DNA of 8,618 nt from JBCDBY01 sp039182715. GTDB lineage: Bacteria; Planctomycetota; PLA2. The DNA lies in contig JBCDBY010000196.1 in NCBI GenBank assembly GCA_039182715.1, positions 1 through 8,618 on the forward strand. The letters run 5' to 3'. The position numbers were made by a program, and so were the translations under genes. The notes beneath the pieces were generated by a model. The model saw only the letters and a list, made by a program, of their open reading frames with translations, was not told where the DNA came from and did no database searches. Positions within the stretch are counted from its first letter, which is position 1. Every line of letters starts with the position of its first letter. Shown piece by piece: positions 1 to 6,813 of the stretch.

Positions 1-1
1 C

Positions 2-1939
2 GCGCCGATCTGCCTTATGTGGCTGGTGGTGCAGCGCTTCGTGATCGAGCCGGCGCGCGTGCGCCTGCCGGAGGTCGCGCTCGCCCTGCTCCACATCTGG
101 CTCGGCCTGGTCTTCCTCGGCTTCGCGTTCCTCGGCGATCGCAGCTCGACGATGCGCATGGACCTGCTCGAGCTGATGCTCGCGTTCGGCGCGCCGTTCC
201 TCCTGCTGAAGCTGGTCGCGCCGCCCTCCCGCCTGAACGACGCGCTCATCGTGCTGAGTTCGATGGTGCTGGCGCTGGGCGCCGCGGCCACCGCACCCGG
301 ACACTGGCCGCTGCTCATCCTGCTCGTCTTCCTCGCGTCCGCGTGCTGGTCGATTCCGATTCTCGTGCGTCGCGAAGACGCCGGGAGCGACAGCACGCGT
401 ATTCGCGTCGTGTCGGACGGGGAGGGGTGGTCCTGGGCGCCGCACGCGGCGGCCGCGGCGCTGACCGTGGCGGGGCTGCTGTTGGGCACGTTGCTCTATC
501 TCTTCATTCCGCGGCTCTCGCCGGATCGCAGCGATCCGGAGACGGAGATGGCCATGGCGGAGCGCCGTCGTCGCGCCGGCACGCGCAACGTGAGTGGCTT
601 CGCGGAGGAGATGAACTTGGGCGACATCGGGCAGATCAAGCGGGATCACCGCGTCGCTTTCGAGGCGCAGCTCACCTACTACGGCACGCCCTACGATCCG
701 CCGCCGGTGCGCCGCACGATGCTCCTGCTGCGTGCGATGGCGTGGGACCGCTACGAGGCGGGAGAGGGGCGTTGGGCGCAGGCACGGCGCGCCATGCGCG
801 AGCTGCCGCGGGGTGGGCGCCTCGCACGCGGAAAGACGCCGGTCGACTGGCGCTTCCGGTCGCTCGGATACGACGGCAAACGGCTCTTCCTGCCGCAACG
901 TTCGCGCCGGATCCGCTCGGGCGGCATCACGCTGGAGGCGGACGCCTACGACGGCGTGGTCGCGACCGAGGAGCTGCGCGAGTACGGCGTCGGGGCCGGC
1001 GATCCGGTGACGAATACCGTCGACTTGCGGCGCCTGCGCGCCGACCGGAGCCGCCCGGAGCTGCTCGCCGTGCCCGAGGAGCTGCGCGAGGACCTGCTGG
1101 CGCGGCTCCCGGTGGCCTACGGCGCTCGCCTCTATGACCGGCTCGAAGCGGTCGGACGCTTTTTCACGCAGGGCGAGTTCCGCTACACGCTGCAGCTGCC
1201 CAAGTCGCTGCCGGAGAACGTCGATCCGCTCATCGCGTTCCTCGACCGGCGCGGGGGTCACTGCGAACTGTTCGCCTCCGCCGCCTGTCTGTTGCTGCGT
1301 CTGCACGGCGTGCCGGCGCGCGTGGCGGGGGGGCTGCGTCTGGTCAAGGAGGGTTCGCGCGGTCAGGAGGGCTTCTTCCGCGCGCGCTACAGCAACGCGC
1401 ATGCGTGGGTGGAGATCTACTGCGAGGGCGTTGGGTTCGTGGCGCGCGACTTCACGCCGCCCGACCATCGCGCGGTCAACACGCTCGACACCGAGGGCGA
1501 CGAGTCGGCGGCCGACCTCGGCATCGGCGGACGCGGCAGCGGGGAAGGCGGCGCGCGGCGGGCGCGCGCGGAGATCTTCGATCCGACGCGGCCGTTTTCC
1601 TTCACGCGGCGGGACCAGGAGCGCTTCCGGCGACGCGTTGGCGAGCTCGCCTCGTCGCTGCCCTACCGCGGGATCGCCTTGGGAGCGGGGCTCCTTCTGC
1701 TGCTCCTGCTCGTGCGCGGCCGCGTGCGCACCTGGCGCATGAGTCCGCTCCGCGTCAAGGGCGGGGCGACATCGACGCTGAAGTTCTACGCGCGTTTCCT
1801 GCGCGAATGCAACGCGCGCGGCTACCGGCGCCGCCGCCACGAGACGCCGCGCGAGTTCCTCGCCACACTGCCCGACGAACTGCGGACGAAGGGTGCCGAG
1901 ATCACGGCCCGCTTCGAGGCGCTGCGCTACGGAAGCTGA
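2..1939 (+). CDS. TgpA-like membrane transglutaminase-like protein (5' end probably outside the window)
   Basis: Numbering is from the ATG at 17; the frame is open to base 2, that ATG has no Shine-Dalgarno sequence and the upstream codons are hydrophobic, so the gene probably starts earlier. Hydrophobic segments lie at about residues 20-40, 50-68, 76-93, 97-116 and 143-164, followed by an extracytoplasmic region with the family-style stretch MNLGDIGQIKRDHRV. The transglutaminase core has GHCELF (Cys416), NAHAWVE (His462) and RDFTPP (Asp478), the expected Cys-His-Asp triad. A Gly/Arg-rich linker near 500-515, a membrane segment at 552-568 and a DUF4129-like cytosolic tail follow. This is the DUF3488-transglutaminase-DUF4129 architecture of TgpA, and the roughly 640 residues match its usual size. 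Such proteins act on periplasmic peptide or protein substrates that are largely unknown; whether it is a protease, hydrolase or cross-linker cannot be read here. Related genes often follow MoxR ATPase and DUF58 genes, which would lie upstream. Confidence 0.88.
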   Translation, partial: APICLMWLVVQRFVIEPARVRLPEVALALLHIWLGLVFLGFAFLGDRSSTMRMDLLELMLAFGAPFLLLKLVAPPSRLNDALIVLSSMVLALGAAATAPGHWPLLILLVFLASACWSIPILVRREDAGSDSTRIRVVSDGEGWSWAPHAAAAALTVAGLLLGTLLYLFIPRLSPDRSDPETEMAMAERRRRAGTRNVSGFAEEMNLGDIGQIKRDHRVAFEAQLTYYGTPYDPPPVRRTMLLLRAMAWDRYEAGEGRWAQARRAMRELPRGGRLARGKTPVDWRFRSLGYDGKRLFLPQRSRRIRSGGITLEADAYDGVVATEELREYGVGAGDPVTNTVDLRRLRADRSRPELLAVPEELREDLLARLPVAYGARLYDRLEAVGRFFTQGEFRYTLQLPKSLPENVDPLIAFLDRRGGHCELFASAACLLLRLHGVPARVAGGLRLVKEGSRGQEGFFRARYSNAHAWVEIYCEGVGFVARDFTPPDHRAVNTLDTEGDESAADLGIGGRGSGEGGARRARAEIFDPTRPFSFTRRDQERFRRRVGELASSLPYRGIALGAGLLLLLLLVRGRVRTWRMSPLRVKGGATSTLKFYARFLRECNARGYRRRRHETPREFLATLPDELRTKGAEITARFEALRYGS

Positions 1940-3267
1940 TGCGAGAGACGGCGACCCAGGTGGCCCGCACGCTGCGCGCGGCGGGATTCGAAGCGCTGTT
2001 TGCGGGCGGCTGCGTGCGAGACCGGCTGTTGGGACGACCCGTGAACGACTACGACGTGGCGACGTCGGCCACGCCGGACGAGGTGCAGGCCCACTTCGCC
2101 AAGACCGTCGCGGTCGGTGCGGCGTTCGGCGTCGTCCTCGTCGTGGAGGACGGCGTGGAGGTCGAGGTCGCGACTTTTCGCGAGGATCTCGGATACGCGG
2201 ACGGACGCCATCCCGAAGCGGTGCGGTTCACCGATGCGAAAGAGGACGCGCGCCGCCGCGACTTCACCGTCAACGGCATGTTCGAGGACCCGGAGACGGG
2301 CGAGATTCTCGACTTCGTCGATGGGCGCGCCGACCTTGCGCGTCGCTGTATCCGCGCGATCGGCGATCCGCGGGCCCGCTTCCGCGAGGACCGGCTGCGC
2401 ATGCTGCGGGCGGTGCGCTTCGCAACCGTGCTCGACTTCACCATCGACCCCGACACCCGTGCGGCCGTCGATGCCGAGGCGGAGCACATCCGCGACGTTT
2501 CGGCGGAGCGCATTCGCGACGAGCTGACCAAGCTGCTGGTGTCCGGGCGGGGCGGACGGGGTCTCGGGCTGCTTCTGGATACGGGGCTCCTGGCGCGCGT
2601 TCTGCCCGAGGCGGTCGCAATGCACCGCTGCGAGCACTACACGCCGTTCCATCCCGAAGGCGACGTCATGACCCACACGCGCATGCTGCTCGACGATCTG
2701 CGCGAGGCGGACCCGGCGCTGGCGTGGGCCGCGCTGCTGCACGACATCGCGAAGCCGGTCACCGTGCACTGGACGGACCGCGGTCGGCGCTCCTTCGCGC
2801 GACACGCGGCGGTCGGCGCGGAGATGAGCGTGGAAATTCTCGAGCGGCTGCGCTTTCCGCGGAAGTTCATCGAGCAGGTCGAGTCGCTGGTCGCGCAGCA
2901 CATGACCTTTCCCACGGTGTCCGACATGCGCACGGCGCGGCAGCGGCGCTTCCTCCTGCAGGAGGACTTCACGCGCCATCTCGAGCTGCACCGCATGGAC
3001 TGCGAGGCGTGCCACCGCGACCTGCGGATTCATCAGTGGGCGCGGGAGGAGCGCGCGCGCCTCGACGCCGAGCCGCCGCCGATCCAGCCGTTCCTCTCCG
3101 GAGGAGATCTGATCGCCATGGGGTTCCGGCCGGGGCCGCTGTTCCGCGAGATGCTGGAGGCGCTCAAGGACGCCCAGCTCACCGGCGACGTCGCGGATCG
3201 GGCGCAGGCGGACGCATTCATCCGCGCTCGTTATGGCGCGGCGCTTGCGAAGGAGAATGAGGCATGA
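1939..3267 (+). CDS. cca: CCA tRNA nucleotidyltransferase / poly(A) polymerase family protein, HD type
   Basis: This 442-residue cytosolic enzyme of the class II nucleotidyltransferase superfamily adds nucleotides to RNA 3' ends, most likely CCA to tRNA. Visible motifs are GGCVRD (23-28), the metal-binding DYD (37-39), RRRDFTVNGM (105-114) and EDRLRMLRAVRF (150-161) with the nucleotide-recognition Glu-Asp-x-x-Arg pattern. An HD phosphohydrolase domain follows, with THT (His246), LLHDIAKP (His268, Asp269), FARH (His289) and AQH (His321). The C-terminal FLSGGDLIAMGFRPGP is typical of bacterial HD-type CCA enzymes. The ATG at 1939 shares one base with the stop of the transglutaminase gene (TGATG), with only a weak GGAAG at 1931-1935, so translation is probably coupled to the gene before. 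Longer readings of this frame from 1405 lie inside the upstream gene and lack family similarity. Sequence alone does not separate CCA-adding from CC-adding, A-adding or poly(A) polymerase activity; the symbol assumes the commonest case. Confidence 0.93.
   Translation: MRETATQVARTLRAAGFEALFAGGCVRDRLLGRPVNDYDVATSATPDEVQAHFAKTVAVGAAFGVVLVVEDGVEVEVATFREDLGYADGRHPEAVRFTDAKEDARRRDFTVNGMFEDPETGEILDFVDGRADLARRCIRAIGDPRARFREDRLRMLRAVRFATVLDFTIDPDTRAAVDAEAEHIRDVSAERIRDELTKLLVSGRGGRGLGLLLDTGLLARVLPEAVAMHRCEHYTPFHPEGDVMTHTRMLLDDLREADPALAWAALLHDIAKPVTVHWTDRGRRSFARHAAVGAEMSVEILERLRFPRKFIEQVESLVAQHMTFPTVSDMRTARQRRFLLQEDFTRHLELHRMDCEACHRDLRIHQWAREERARLDAEPPPIQPFLSGGDLIAMGFRPGPLFREMLEALKDAQLTGDVADRAQADAFIRARYGAALAKENEA
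3250..3256 (+). promoter_or_regulatory. Shine-Dalgarno sequence for the HEAT-repeat gene
   Basis: AAGGAGA ends seven bases before the ATG at 3264, inside the last codons of the nucleotidyltransferase gene. It is among the best Shine-Dalgarno matches in the window and supports the ATGA-overlap start over later ATG codons. Confidence 0.75.
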
Positions 3268-4559
3268 GAGCTCTCGTCTGTCTTCCGTTGCTGTTCGCGG
3301 CGTGTAGCGATGCGCCCAAGCCGGCGGGGCCGCCCCCGGCGCCGCGGGACGCACGACTCGATCCCGCGCTGCAGGCACTCGCGTCGGATGACCTGAGAAC
3401 CCGACTCGAAGCGTGCCTGGAACTCGGCGCGATCGGCGGGGACGAAGCACGGGACACGCTGGTCGGCATTCTGCGCGCACCCAGCCCGGAGCCGCAGCGC
3501 GACGGGCCGATGCGGCTCTATGCGGCGGTCGGGCTGACGCGCCTGAAGGACCCGGCGACGGCGATGACGCTGGTGGAGTCGCTCTCGCGCGTGAATCCCA
3601 ACGACAACATCGCAGCGCTCTCTTCCGAGGAGGTCGAGGGCGAGTACTACACCGTCGATGCGCAGCTCTGCGAGGCGCTGCTGATGCTGGGGATCTGGGG
3701 CGCCGAGGAAGAGCTCTGCAACCAGCTCAAGCGCAAGGACAAGATTCGGGTCTTCGTCGATGCGCACGCCATCCTGCGCCGCCACACCGGCCTCGACATC
3801 CCGTACGAGTACAACGCCTCCTACGCGGATCGCGAGCGACAGGCGGAGGCGTGGCGCGCCCAACTGCGCGCAACGCGCGCGGAGCGCGAGAAGGCGCGTC
3901 CCTTCGACGGCAGCAGCGAGATCTTCAAGGAGGAGTGCCGGCGCGTGGTCGCGTGGCTGGGCGGCTGGCGCGTCAACGATCGCCTGATCGCCTACAAGGC
4001 GCTCGTCATCATCGGACGCTACGCGGTCCCGTTCCTGGAGGAGGGGCTTGCCTCGGACAACCGCGTCATGCGTCGCCAGGCGGTGCACATGTTGGGGCGC
4101 ATCGGCCATCCGGACGGGACGCCGGCGCTGCGTAAGGCGCTCGACCTCGAGGATGCCGACGCGCGCGCGGAAGCGGTCGACGGCCTCTGGAAAGTCAACG
4201 ACGCCGACTCGGTCCCGCGCGTCGTGCAGCTGCTCGGCGACGCCGACGCGGAGGTGCGCGCGGCGAGTGCGCGCTACCTCGGCCGGCAGGGGGGTGACGC
4301 CGGCAAGGCGGCGCTGCGCGCGCGGCTCGAGAGCGAGTCCCGGCCCGCGGTGAAGGCGTGGATCTGGATGGCGCTGCTGCGGCTCGGGGAGAAGGACGCG
4401 CTCGATCCCGTGCTGCGCGCCTTCGTCGAGTCGGAGCAGGTCGAGAGAATCGCCGCGAAGGAGGTCGTGGAACTCTCGCAGGGTCGTCCGCTCGATGCGA
4501 CGGGGCTCGACGAGAAGGCGGAACGGGAGCGCGCGGTCGCCGCGTATCGCGCGCGATGA
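3264..4559 (+). CDS. HEAT-repeat putative lipoprotein
   Basis: This 431-residue protein begins with a short hydrophobic segment, MRALVCLPLLFAAC, then SDAPKP and a Pro/Ala-rich stretch. Cys14 after F-A-A resembles a lipobox, although Phe at -3 is less usual than Leu, so lipid anchoring is likely but not certain. Residues about 35-100 and 205-405 hold paired-helix repeats of HEAT/PBS-lyase type, for example RRQAVHMLGRIGHPDGTPAL and VRAASARYLGRQGGDAGKAA. HEAT repeats form a solenoid for protein binding and no catalytic motif is visible. Between the halves is HTGLDIPYEYN (174-184) followed by a charged segment ending near Trp197, a linker of the kind I associate with planctomycete HEAT proteins. 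The start overlaps the previous stop as ATGA and has a good Shine-Dalgarno sequence, so the gene is probably co-translated with the nucleotidyltransferase. Its partner and role are unknown. Confidence 0.85.
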   Translation: MRALVCLPLLFAACSDAPKPAGPPPAPRDARLDPALQALASDDLRTRLEACLELGAIGGDEARDTLVGILRAPSPEPQRDGPMRLYAAVGLTRLKDPATAMTLVESLSRVNPNDNIAALSSEEVEGEYYTVDAQLCEALLMLGIWGAEEELCNQLKRKDKIRVFVDAHAILRRHTGLDIPYEYNASYADRERQAEAWRAQLRATRAEREKARPFDGSSEIFKEECRRVVAWLGGWRVNDRLIAYKALVIIGRYAVPFLEEGLASDNRVMRRQAVHMLGRIGHPDGTPALRKALDLEDADARAEAVDGLWKVNDADSVPRVVQLLGDADAEVRAASARYLGRQGGDAGKAALRARLESESRPAVKAWIWMALLRLGEKDALDPVLRAFVESEQVERIAAKEVVELSQGRPLDATGLDEKAERERAVAAYRAR

Positions 4560-4560
4560 T

Positions 4561-4588
4561 CGTGACACTGTTACGGCACGGTGTCGTG
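4561..4588 (+). terminator. Stem-loop after the HEAT-repeat gene, possible terminator
   Basis: The arms 4561-4571 (CGTGACACTGT) and 4578-4588 (ACGGTGTCGTG) can pair as an 11-base-pair RNA stem with three G-U wobbles around a six-base loop, TACGGC. The hairpin begins two bases after the stop codon at 4557-4559. No run of T follows, so it is not a classic intrinsic terminator. It could be a weak or Rho-assisted terminator or a transcript-end stabiliser. Its position at the only sizeable gap between gene blocks is the main support. Confidence 0.4.
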
Positions 4589-4642
4589 CATGTCGCTGCA
4601 TCGATACGCCGAAAGGCAATCCCCCATTGGCCCGGCATTTTC

Positions 4643-4648
4643 TAGGAT
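4643..4648 (+). promoter_or_regulatory. Possible -10 element (TAGGAT) for the ABC ATPase gene, leaderless start
   Basis: TAGGAT matches four of six bases of the TATAAT consensus and occupies exactly -12 to -7 if transcription begins at the GTG start codon at 4655. No convincing -35 hexamer is seen 16-18 bases upstream. The region is visibly less GC-rich than the surrounding genes, as expected of a promoter. The GTG also lacks a properly spaced Shine-Dalgarno sequence, which is consistent with a leaderless mRNA. Six-base matches are common by chance, so this is tentative. Confidence 0.3.
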
Positions 4649-4654
4649 TGCAGG

Positions 4655-5668
4655 GTGCAAGCGGTTCACGTTCGAGATCTCACCAAGCGCTACGGCGAGC
4701 GCACCGTCCTCGATCTCCCGGAGTGGTCGGTCGAGGAGGGCGAGCGCTACGTCATCGTCGGACCCAACGGCAGCGGCAAGTCGACGCTCGTGCGCGCGCT
4801 CGCGGGCCTCGTCTCCCCCGAACGCGGCACGATCGAACTGGACGGCGAGCCGGCACACGACAAGCCGCCGCACGCGCGGTCGATCGGGTTCGTCTTCCAG
4901 GGGCTTGCGCTGTGGCCGCATCTCTCGGTGCGCGGCAACATCCTGCTGGGCCTGGACAAGCAGGTACCCGACGCCGCCGAACGACGGACCCGTCTCGACG
5001 AGCTCGCCGAGGAATTGCGCATCGCCGAGTTCCTCGACCGCCGCCCCGCGCAGTTGAGCGGCGGCGAACGGCAGCGCGTCGCTTTGGCGCGTGCGCTGGT
5101 GCGACGTCCGCGCCTGCTGCTGCTGGACGAGCCGTTCAGCGATCTTGACGCGCGTTTGCGCCGGACGACGGCGCGCCTCGTCGCGCGCCTGCACGAACGC
5201 CACCCGATGACGATCGTGCTTATCACGCACGATCGGACCGACGCCTATCTGCTGGCGGACCGCATCGGCGTGATGCGCGACGGTCGCATCGTGGCCGAGG
5301 GCGCGCCCGGTGCGTTGGCGCGCAACCCGGGCAGCGCGTTCGCGGCGGAGTTTCTCAGCGACGCTTCGCTCGTCGAGGCGAACGCCCACGGCGGCGAAGC
5401 ACGATCGGCACTGGGGCCGATCCCGCTGGCCGAGTCCGCGGAAGGCGCCGTGCTGGTCGCCTTCCGGCCCGACGAGATCTCCGTCGGGGAGGGGGCGTTG
5501 ACCGGAACGGTCGTCGGGTGCGAATTTGCCGGCGGACCGTGGCACCTGCGTGTCGCCGTCGGCGATACGGTGCTTGCCGCGCGCCACGAGGATCGCATCG
5601 AGCTGGGGGCGGAGGTCGCCCTTGCGCTCACCACGGCGCCGCGCGCGCTCGTGCAGGAGGATCGATGA
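4655..5668 (+). CDS. ABC transporter ATP-binding protein with C-terminal TOBE-like region
   Basis: This 337-residue cytosolic ATPase has all ABC motifs intact: A-loop Tyr13, Walker A GPNGSGKST (36-44), Q-loop Gln82 in VFQGLALWPHLSV, signature LSGGERQRVALARAL (134-148), Walker B LLLLDE (154-159), D-loop SDLD (162-165) and H-loop ITHD (His192). The FQ-x4-WPHLSV wording and the roughly 100-residue extension after residue 235, with FRPDEISV and a beta-rich TOBE-like end, place it among importer ATPases of the PotA/FbpC/CysA/ModC type. These drive uptake of iron, polyamine, sulphate or molybdate-like substrates; the substrate cannot be chosen from sequence. No permease or binding protein is visible within the window, so its partner is elsewhere or it has another role. 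It starts with GTG after a 95-base gap, without a usable Shine-Dalgarno sequence, and its stop overlaps the cytochrome start (ATGA). It is not a CcmA-type cytochrome maturation ATPase, which is shorter and lacks TOBE. Confidence 0.9.
   Translation: MQAVHVRDLTKRYGERTVLDLPEWSVEEGERYVIVGPNGSGKSTLVRALAGLVSPERGTIELDGEPAHDKPPHARSIGFVFQGLALWPHLSVRGNILLGLDKQVPDAAERRTRLDELAEELRIAEFLDRRPAQLSGGERQRVALARALVRRPRLLLLDEPFSDLDARLRRTTARLVARLHERHPMTIVLITHDRTDAYLLADRIGVMRDGRIVAEGAPGALARNPGSAFAAEFLSDASLVEANAHGGEARSALGPIPLAESAEGAVLVAFRPDEISVGEGALTGTVVGCEFAGGPWHLRVAVGDTVLAARHEDRIELGAEVALALTTAPRALVQEDR
5655..5660 (+). promoter_or_regulatory. Shine-Dalgarno sequence for the cytochrome gene
   Basis: AGGAGG lies four bases before the ATG at 5665, within the final codons of the ABC ATPase gene. 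It is a perfect core match and fixes the cytochrome start at the ATGA overlap, excluding the longer reading of the same frame from 5518. Confidence 0.75.
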
Positions 5669-6813
5669 GTTTATGGGTTCGACTCGCCCTCGTGGGCGGC
5701 ATGCTGTTCGGCGCGGCGCTGTTCGTCTACGCGCTCCAGTCGGGCGCGGAAGAGAGGCCCGTCGACGTCGAGGAGACGCCCGAGAAGGTCGTGGTCGCCT
5801 ACGACGCGCCGCCGGCCAAGCCGGGCGTGCTCGACTCCTCCGACAACTGCAAGGAGTGTCACGCGGAGATCTACGAGGAGTGGTCGGGCGATCGGCACGC
5901 GAAGGCGTGGGTGGGCGAGCTCTATACCGAGCTCTCGAACAACCACACGGACCCCAACTGCTGGTCCTGCCACGCTCCGCGGCCGATCCTCGAGACCGGC
6001 CTCGATTCACCGGCGGAAGCGCGCGGCGAGGATCGTGAAAGTGGCATCGACTGCCTCAGCTGCCACCGCCAGGGCAACCACGTGGTCGGGCCTTCGAAGA
6101 CGCACGGTCCGGTCGCGGGTCGCAATCCGGACTGCGGCCCCGTGTTCGATCCCAATTTCTCGCGTTCCGGGGCGCAGGAGGAGACGGCGAAGTTCTGTGG
6201 CGTCTGCCACAACCTGCACGGCACGTGCGACGAGTTCATGGGCTCGCAGTACGCGCGGGATGGCGACACCTGCCTGAGCTGCCACATGGAAGAGACGATG
6301 GCGCCGGCGGTGACCGGTGGTCCGGCCAAGGCGCGCGGCAAGCACGCGTGGCCCGGCGCGCACTCCGAGCGCATGCTGAAGCGCGCGATGAAGTTCGAGG
6401 CGTCGGTTGACGGCGACACGCTCCACGGGCGCATCATCAACAAGGGTGCGGGGCACAAGATCCCGACCGACGCGCGCCACCGCGCGATCTATCTGCGCGT
6501 CGCGTTCGTCGACCGCTTCGGCCAGCCCATCCAGATCACCGGTGTCGATCCGATCTCGCGCAAGGAAGTGACCGACCGCGAGCTGAGCATGGACGTGGTG
6601 CGCCTGTTCTACCGACAGGAGCAGCGGCCTTCGACGCAGATTCCGCCCAAGGGCACCCTGGGCCAGAACAACTGGCGCGACTCGACCTTCCCCATTCCGC
6701 GCGAAGCGAAAGGCGGGAAGGTGCGCCTCAAACTGATCTATCACCTCAAGTGGTCGTGGCCGATGCACCGCGGCGTGCTCGTGCAGGAGATGGAGCTGGA
6801 GATTCCGGATTGA
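5665..6813 (+). CDS. Membrane-anchored or exported pentahaem cytochrome c
   Basis: This 382-residue protein has an N-terminal hydrophobic segment (about 6-24) after a single Arg, acting as a signal peptide or membrane anchor that sends the rest to the periplasm. Five CxxCH haem c sites are visible: CKECH (62-66), CWSCH (99-103), CLSCH (130-134), CGVCH (178-182) and CLSCH (203-207). Free histidines such as His78 (GDRHAKAW), His139, His147 (THGP) and His185 could be distal ligands. The spacing and the wording around the haems resemble the cytochrome c554/c' superfamily of multihaem cytochromes. After the haem domain come KHAWPGAH (226-233) and GAGHKIPT (261-268), seen in multihaem cytochromes that carry a beta-rich C-terminal domain, here about 235-382. 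The likely role is periplasmic electron transfer or a redox reaction of unknown substrate. The ATG at 5665 overlaps the ATPase stop (ATGA) and has AGGAGG four bases upstream. Confidence 0.93.
   Translation: MSLWVRLALVGGMLFGAALFVYALQSGAEERPVDVEETPEKVVVAYDAPPAKPGVLDSSDNCKECHAEIYEEWSGDRHAKAWVGELYTELSNNHTDPNCWSCHAPRPILETGLDSPAEARGEDRESGIDCLSCHRQGNHVVGPSKTHGPVAGRNPDCGPVFDPNFSRSGAQEETAKFCGVCHNLHGTCDEFMGSQYARDGDTCLSCHMEETMAPAVTGGPAKARGKHAWPGAHSERMLKRAMKFEASVDGDTLHGRIINKGAGHKIPTDARHRAIYLRVAFVDRFGQPIQITGVDPISRKEVTDRELSMDVVRLFYRQEQRPSTQIPPKGTLGQNNWRDSTFPIPREAKGGKVRLKLIYHLKWSWPMHRGVLVQEMELEIPD
6798..6801 (+). promoter_or_regulatory. Shine-Dalgarno sequence supporting a TTG start of the TPR gene
   Basis: GGAG ends eight bases before the TTG at 6810. 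This spacing, with the four-base TTGA overlap that mirrors the ATGA overlaps elsewhere in the window, favours TTG 6810 over the ATG at 6750, which would overlap the cytochrome gene by 64 bases. Confidence 0.5.

Noticed and set aside
1405..1938. Upstream extension of the nucleotidyltransferase frame, giving a 620-residue fusion
   Set aside because: The added residues are Arg/Ala/Pro-rich shadow sequence inside the transglutaminase gene, whereas the GGxVRD motif sits at the normal distance from the ATG at 1939.
3001..3015. CEACH, a CxxCH haem-binding pattern, in the tRNA nucleotidyltransferase
   Set aside because: The protein is cytosolic with no signal peptide, and an LHRxDC segment at this place is normal for HD-type CCA enzymes. 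The second Cys makes the match by coincidence.
1927..3480. Long minus-strand open frame of 517 codons opposite the nucleotidyltransferase gene
   Set aside because: It is antisense to a gene with clear family motifs, is Arg/Ala/His-rich without recognisable domains, and is expected from high GC at third codon positions.
4564..4585. GACAC/GTGTC inverted repeat as a dimeric repressor operator
   Set aside because: It lies next to the HEAT gene stop, about 58 bases before the putative -10 element, and fits better as part of a longer RNA stem. No second copy is seen before other genes.
3231..4619. Long minus-strand open frame of 462 codons opposite the HEAT gene
   Set aside because: It mirrors the HEAT-repeat gene codon for codon, has no domain or plausible start context, and its composition is typical of a GC-driven shadow.
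4655..5668. The ABC ATPase as CcmA, exporting haem components for the adjacent cytochrome
   Set aside because: CcmA proteins are near 200 residues and lack a TOBE extension, and no CcmB, CcmC or other maturation gene is present.
4571..6010. Long minus-strand open frame of 479 codons opposite the ABC ATPase and cytochrome genes
   Set aside because: It spans two unrelated sense genes and the gap between them, is Arg-rich and low in hydrophobic cores, and lacks any family motif.
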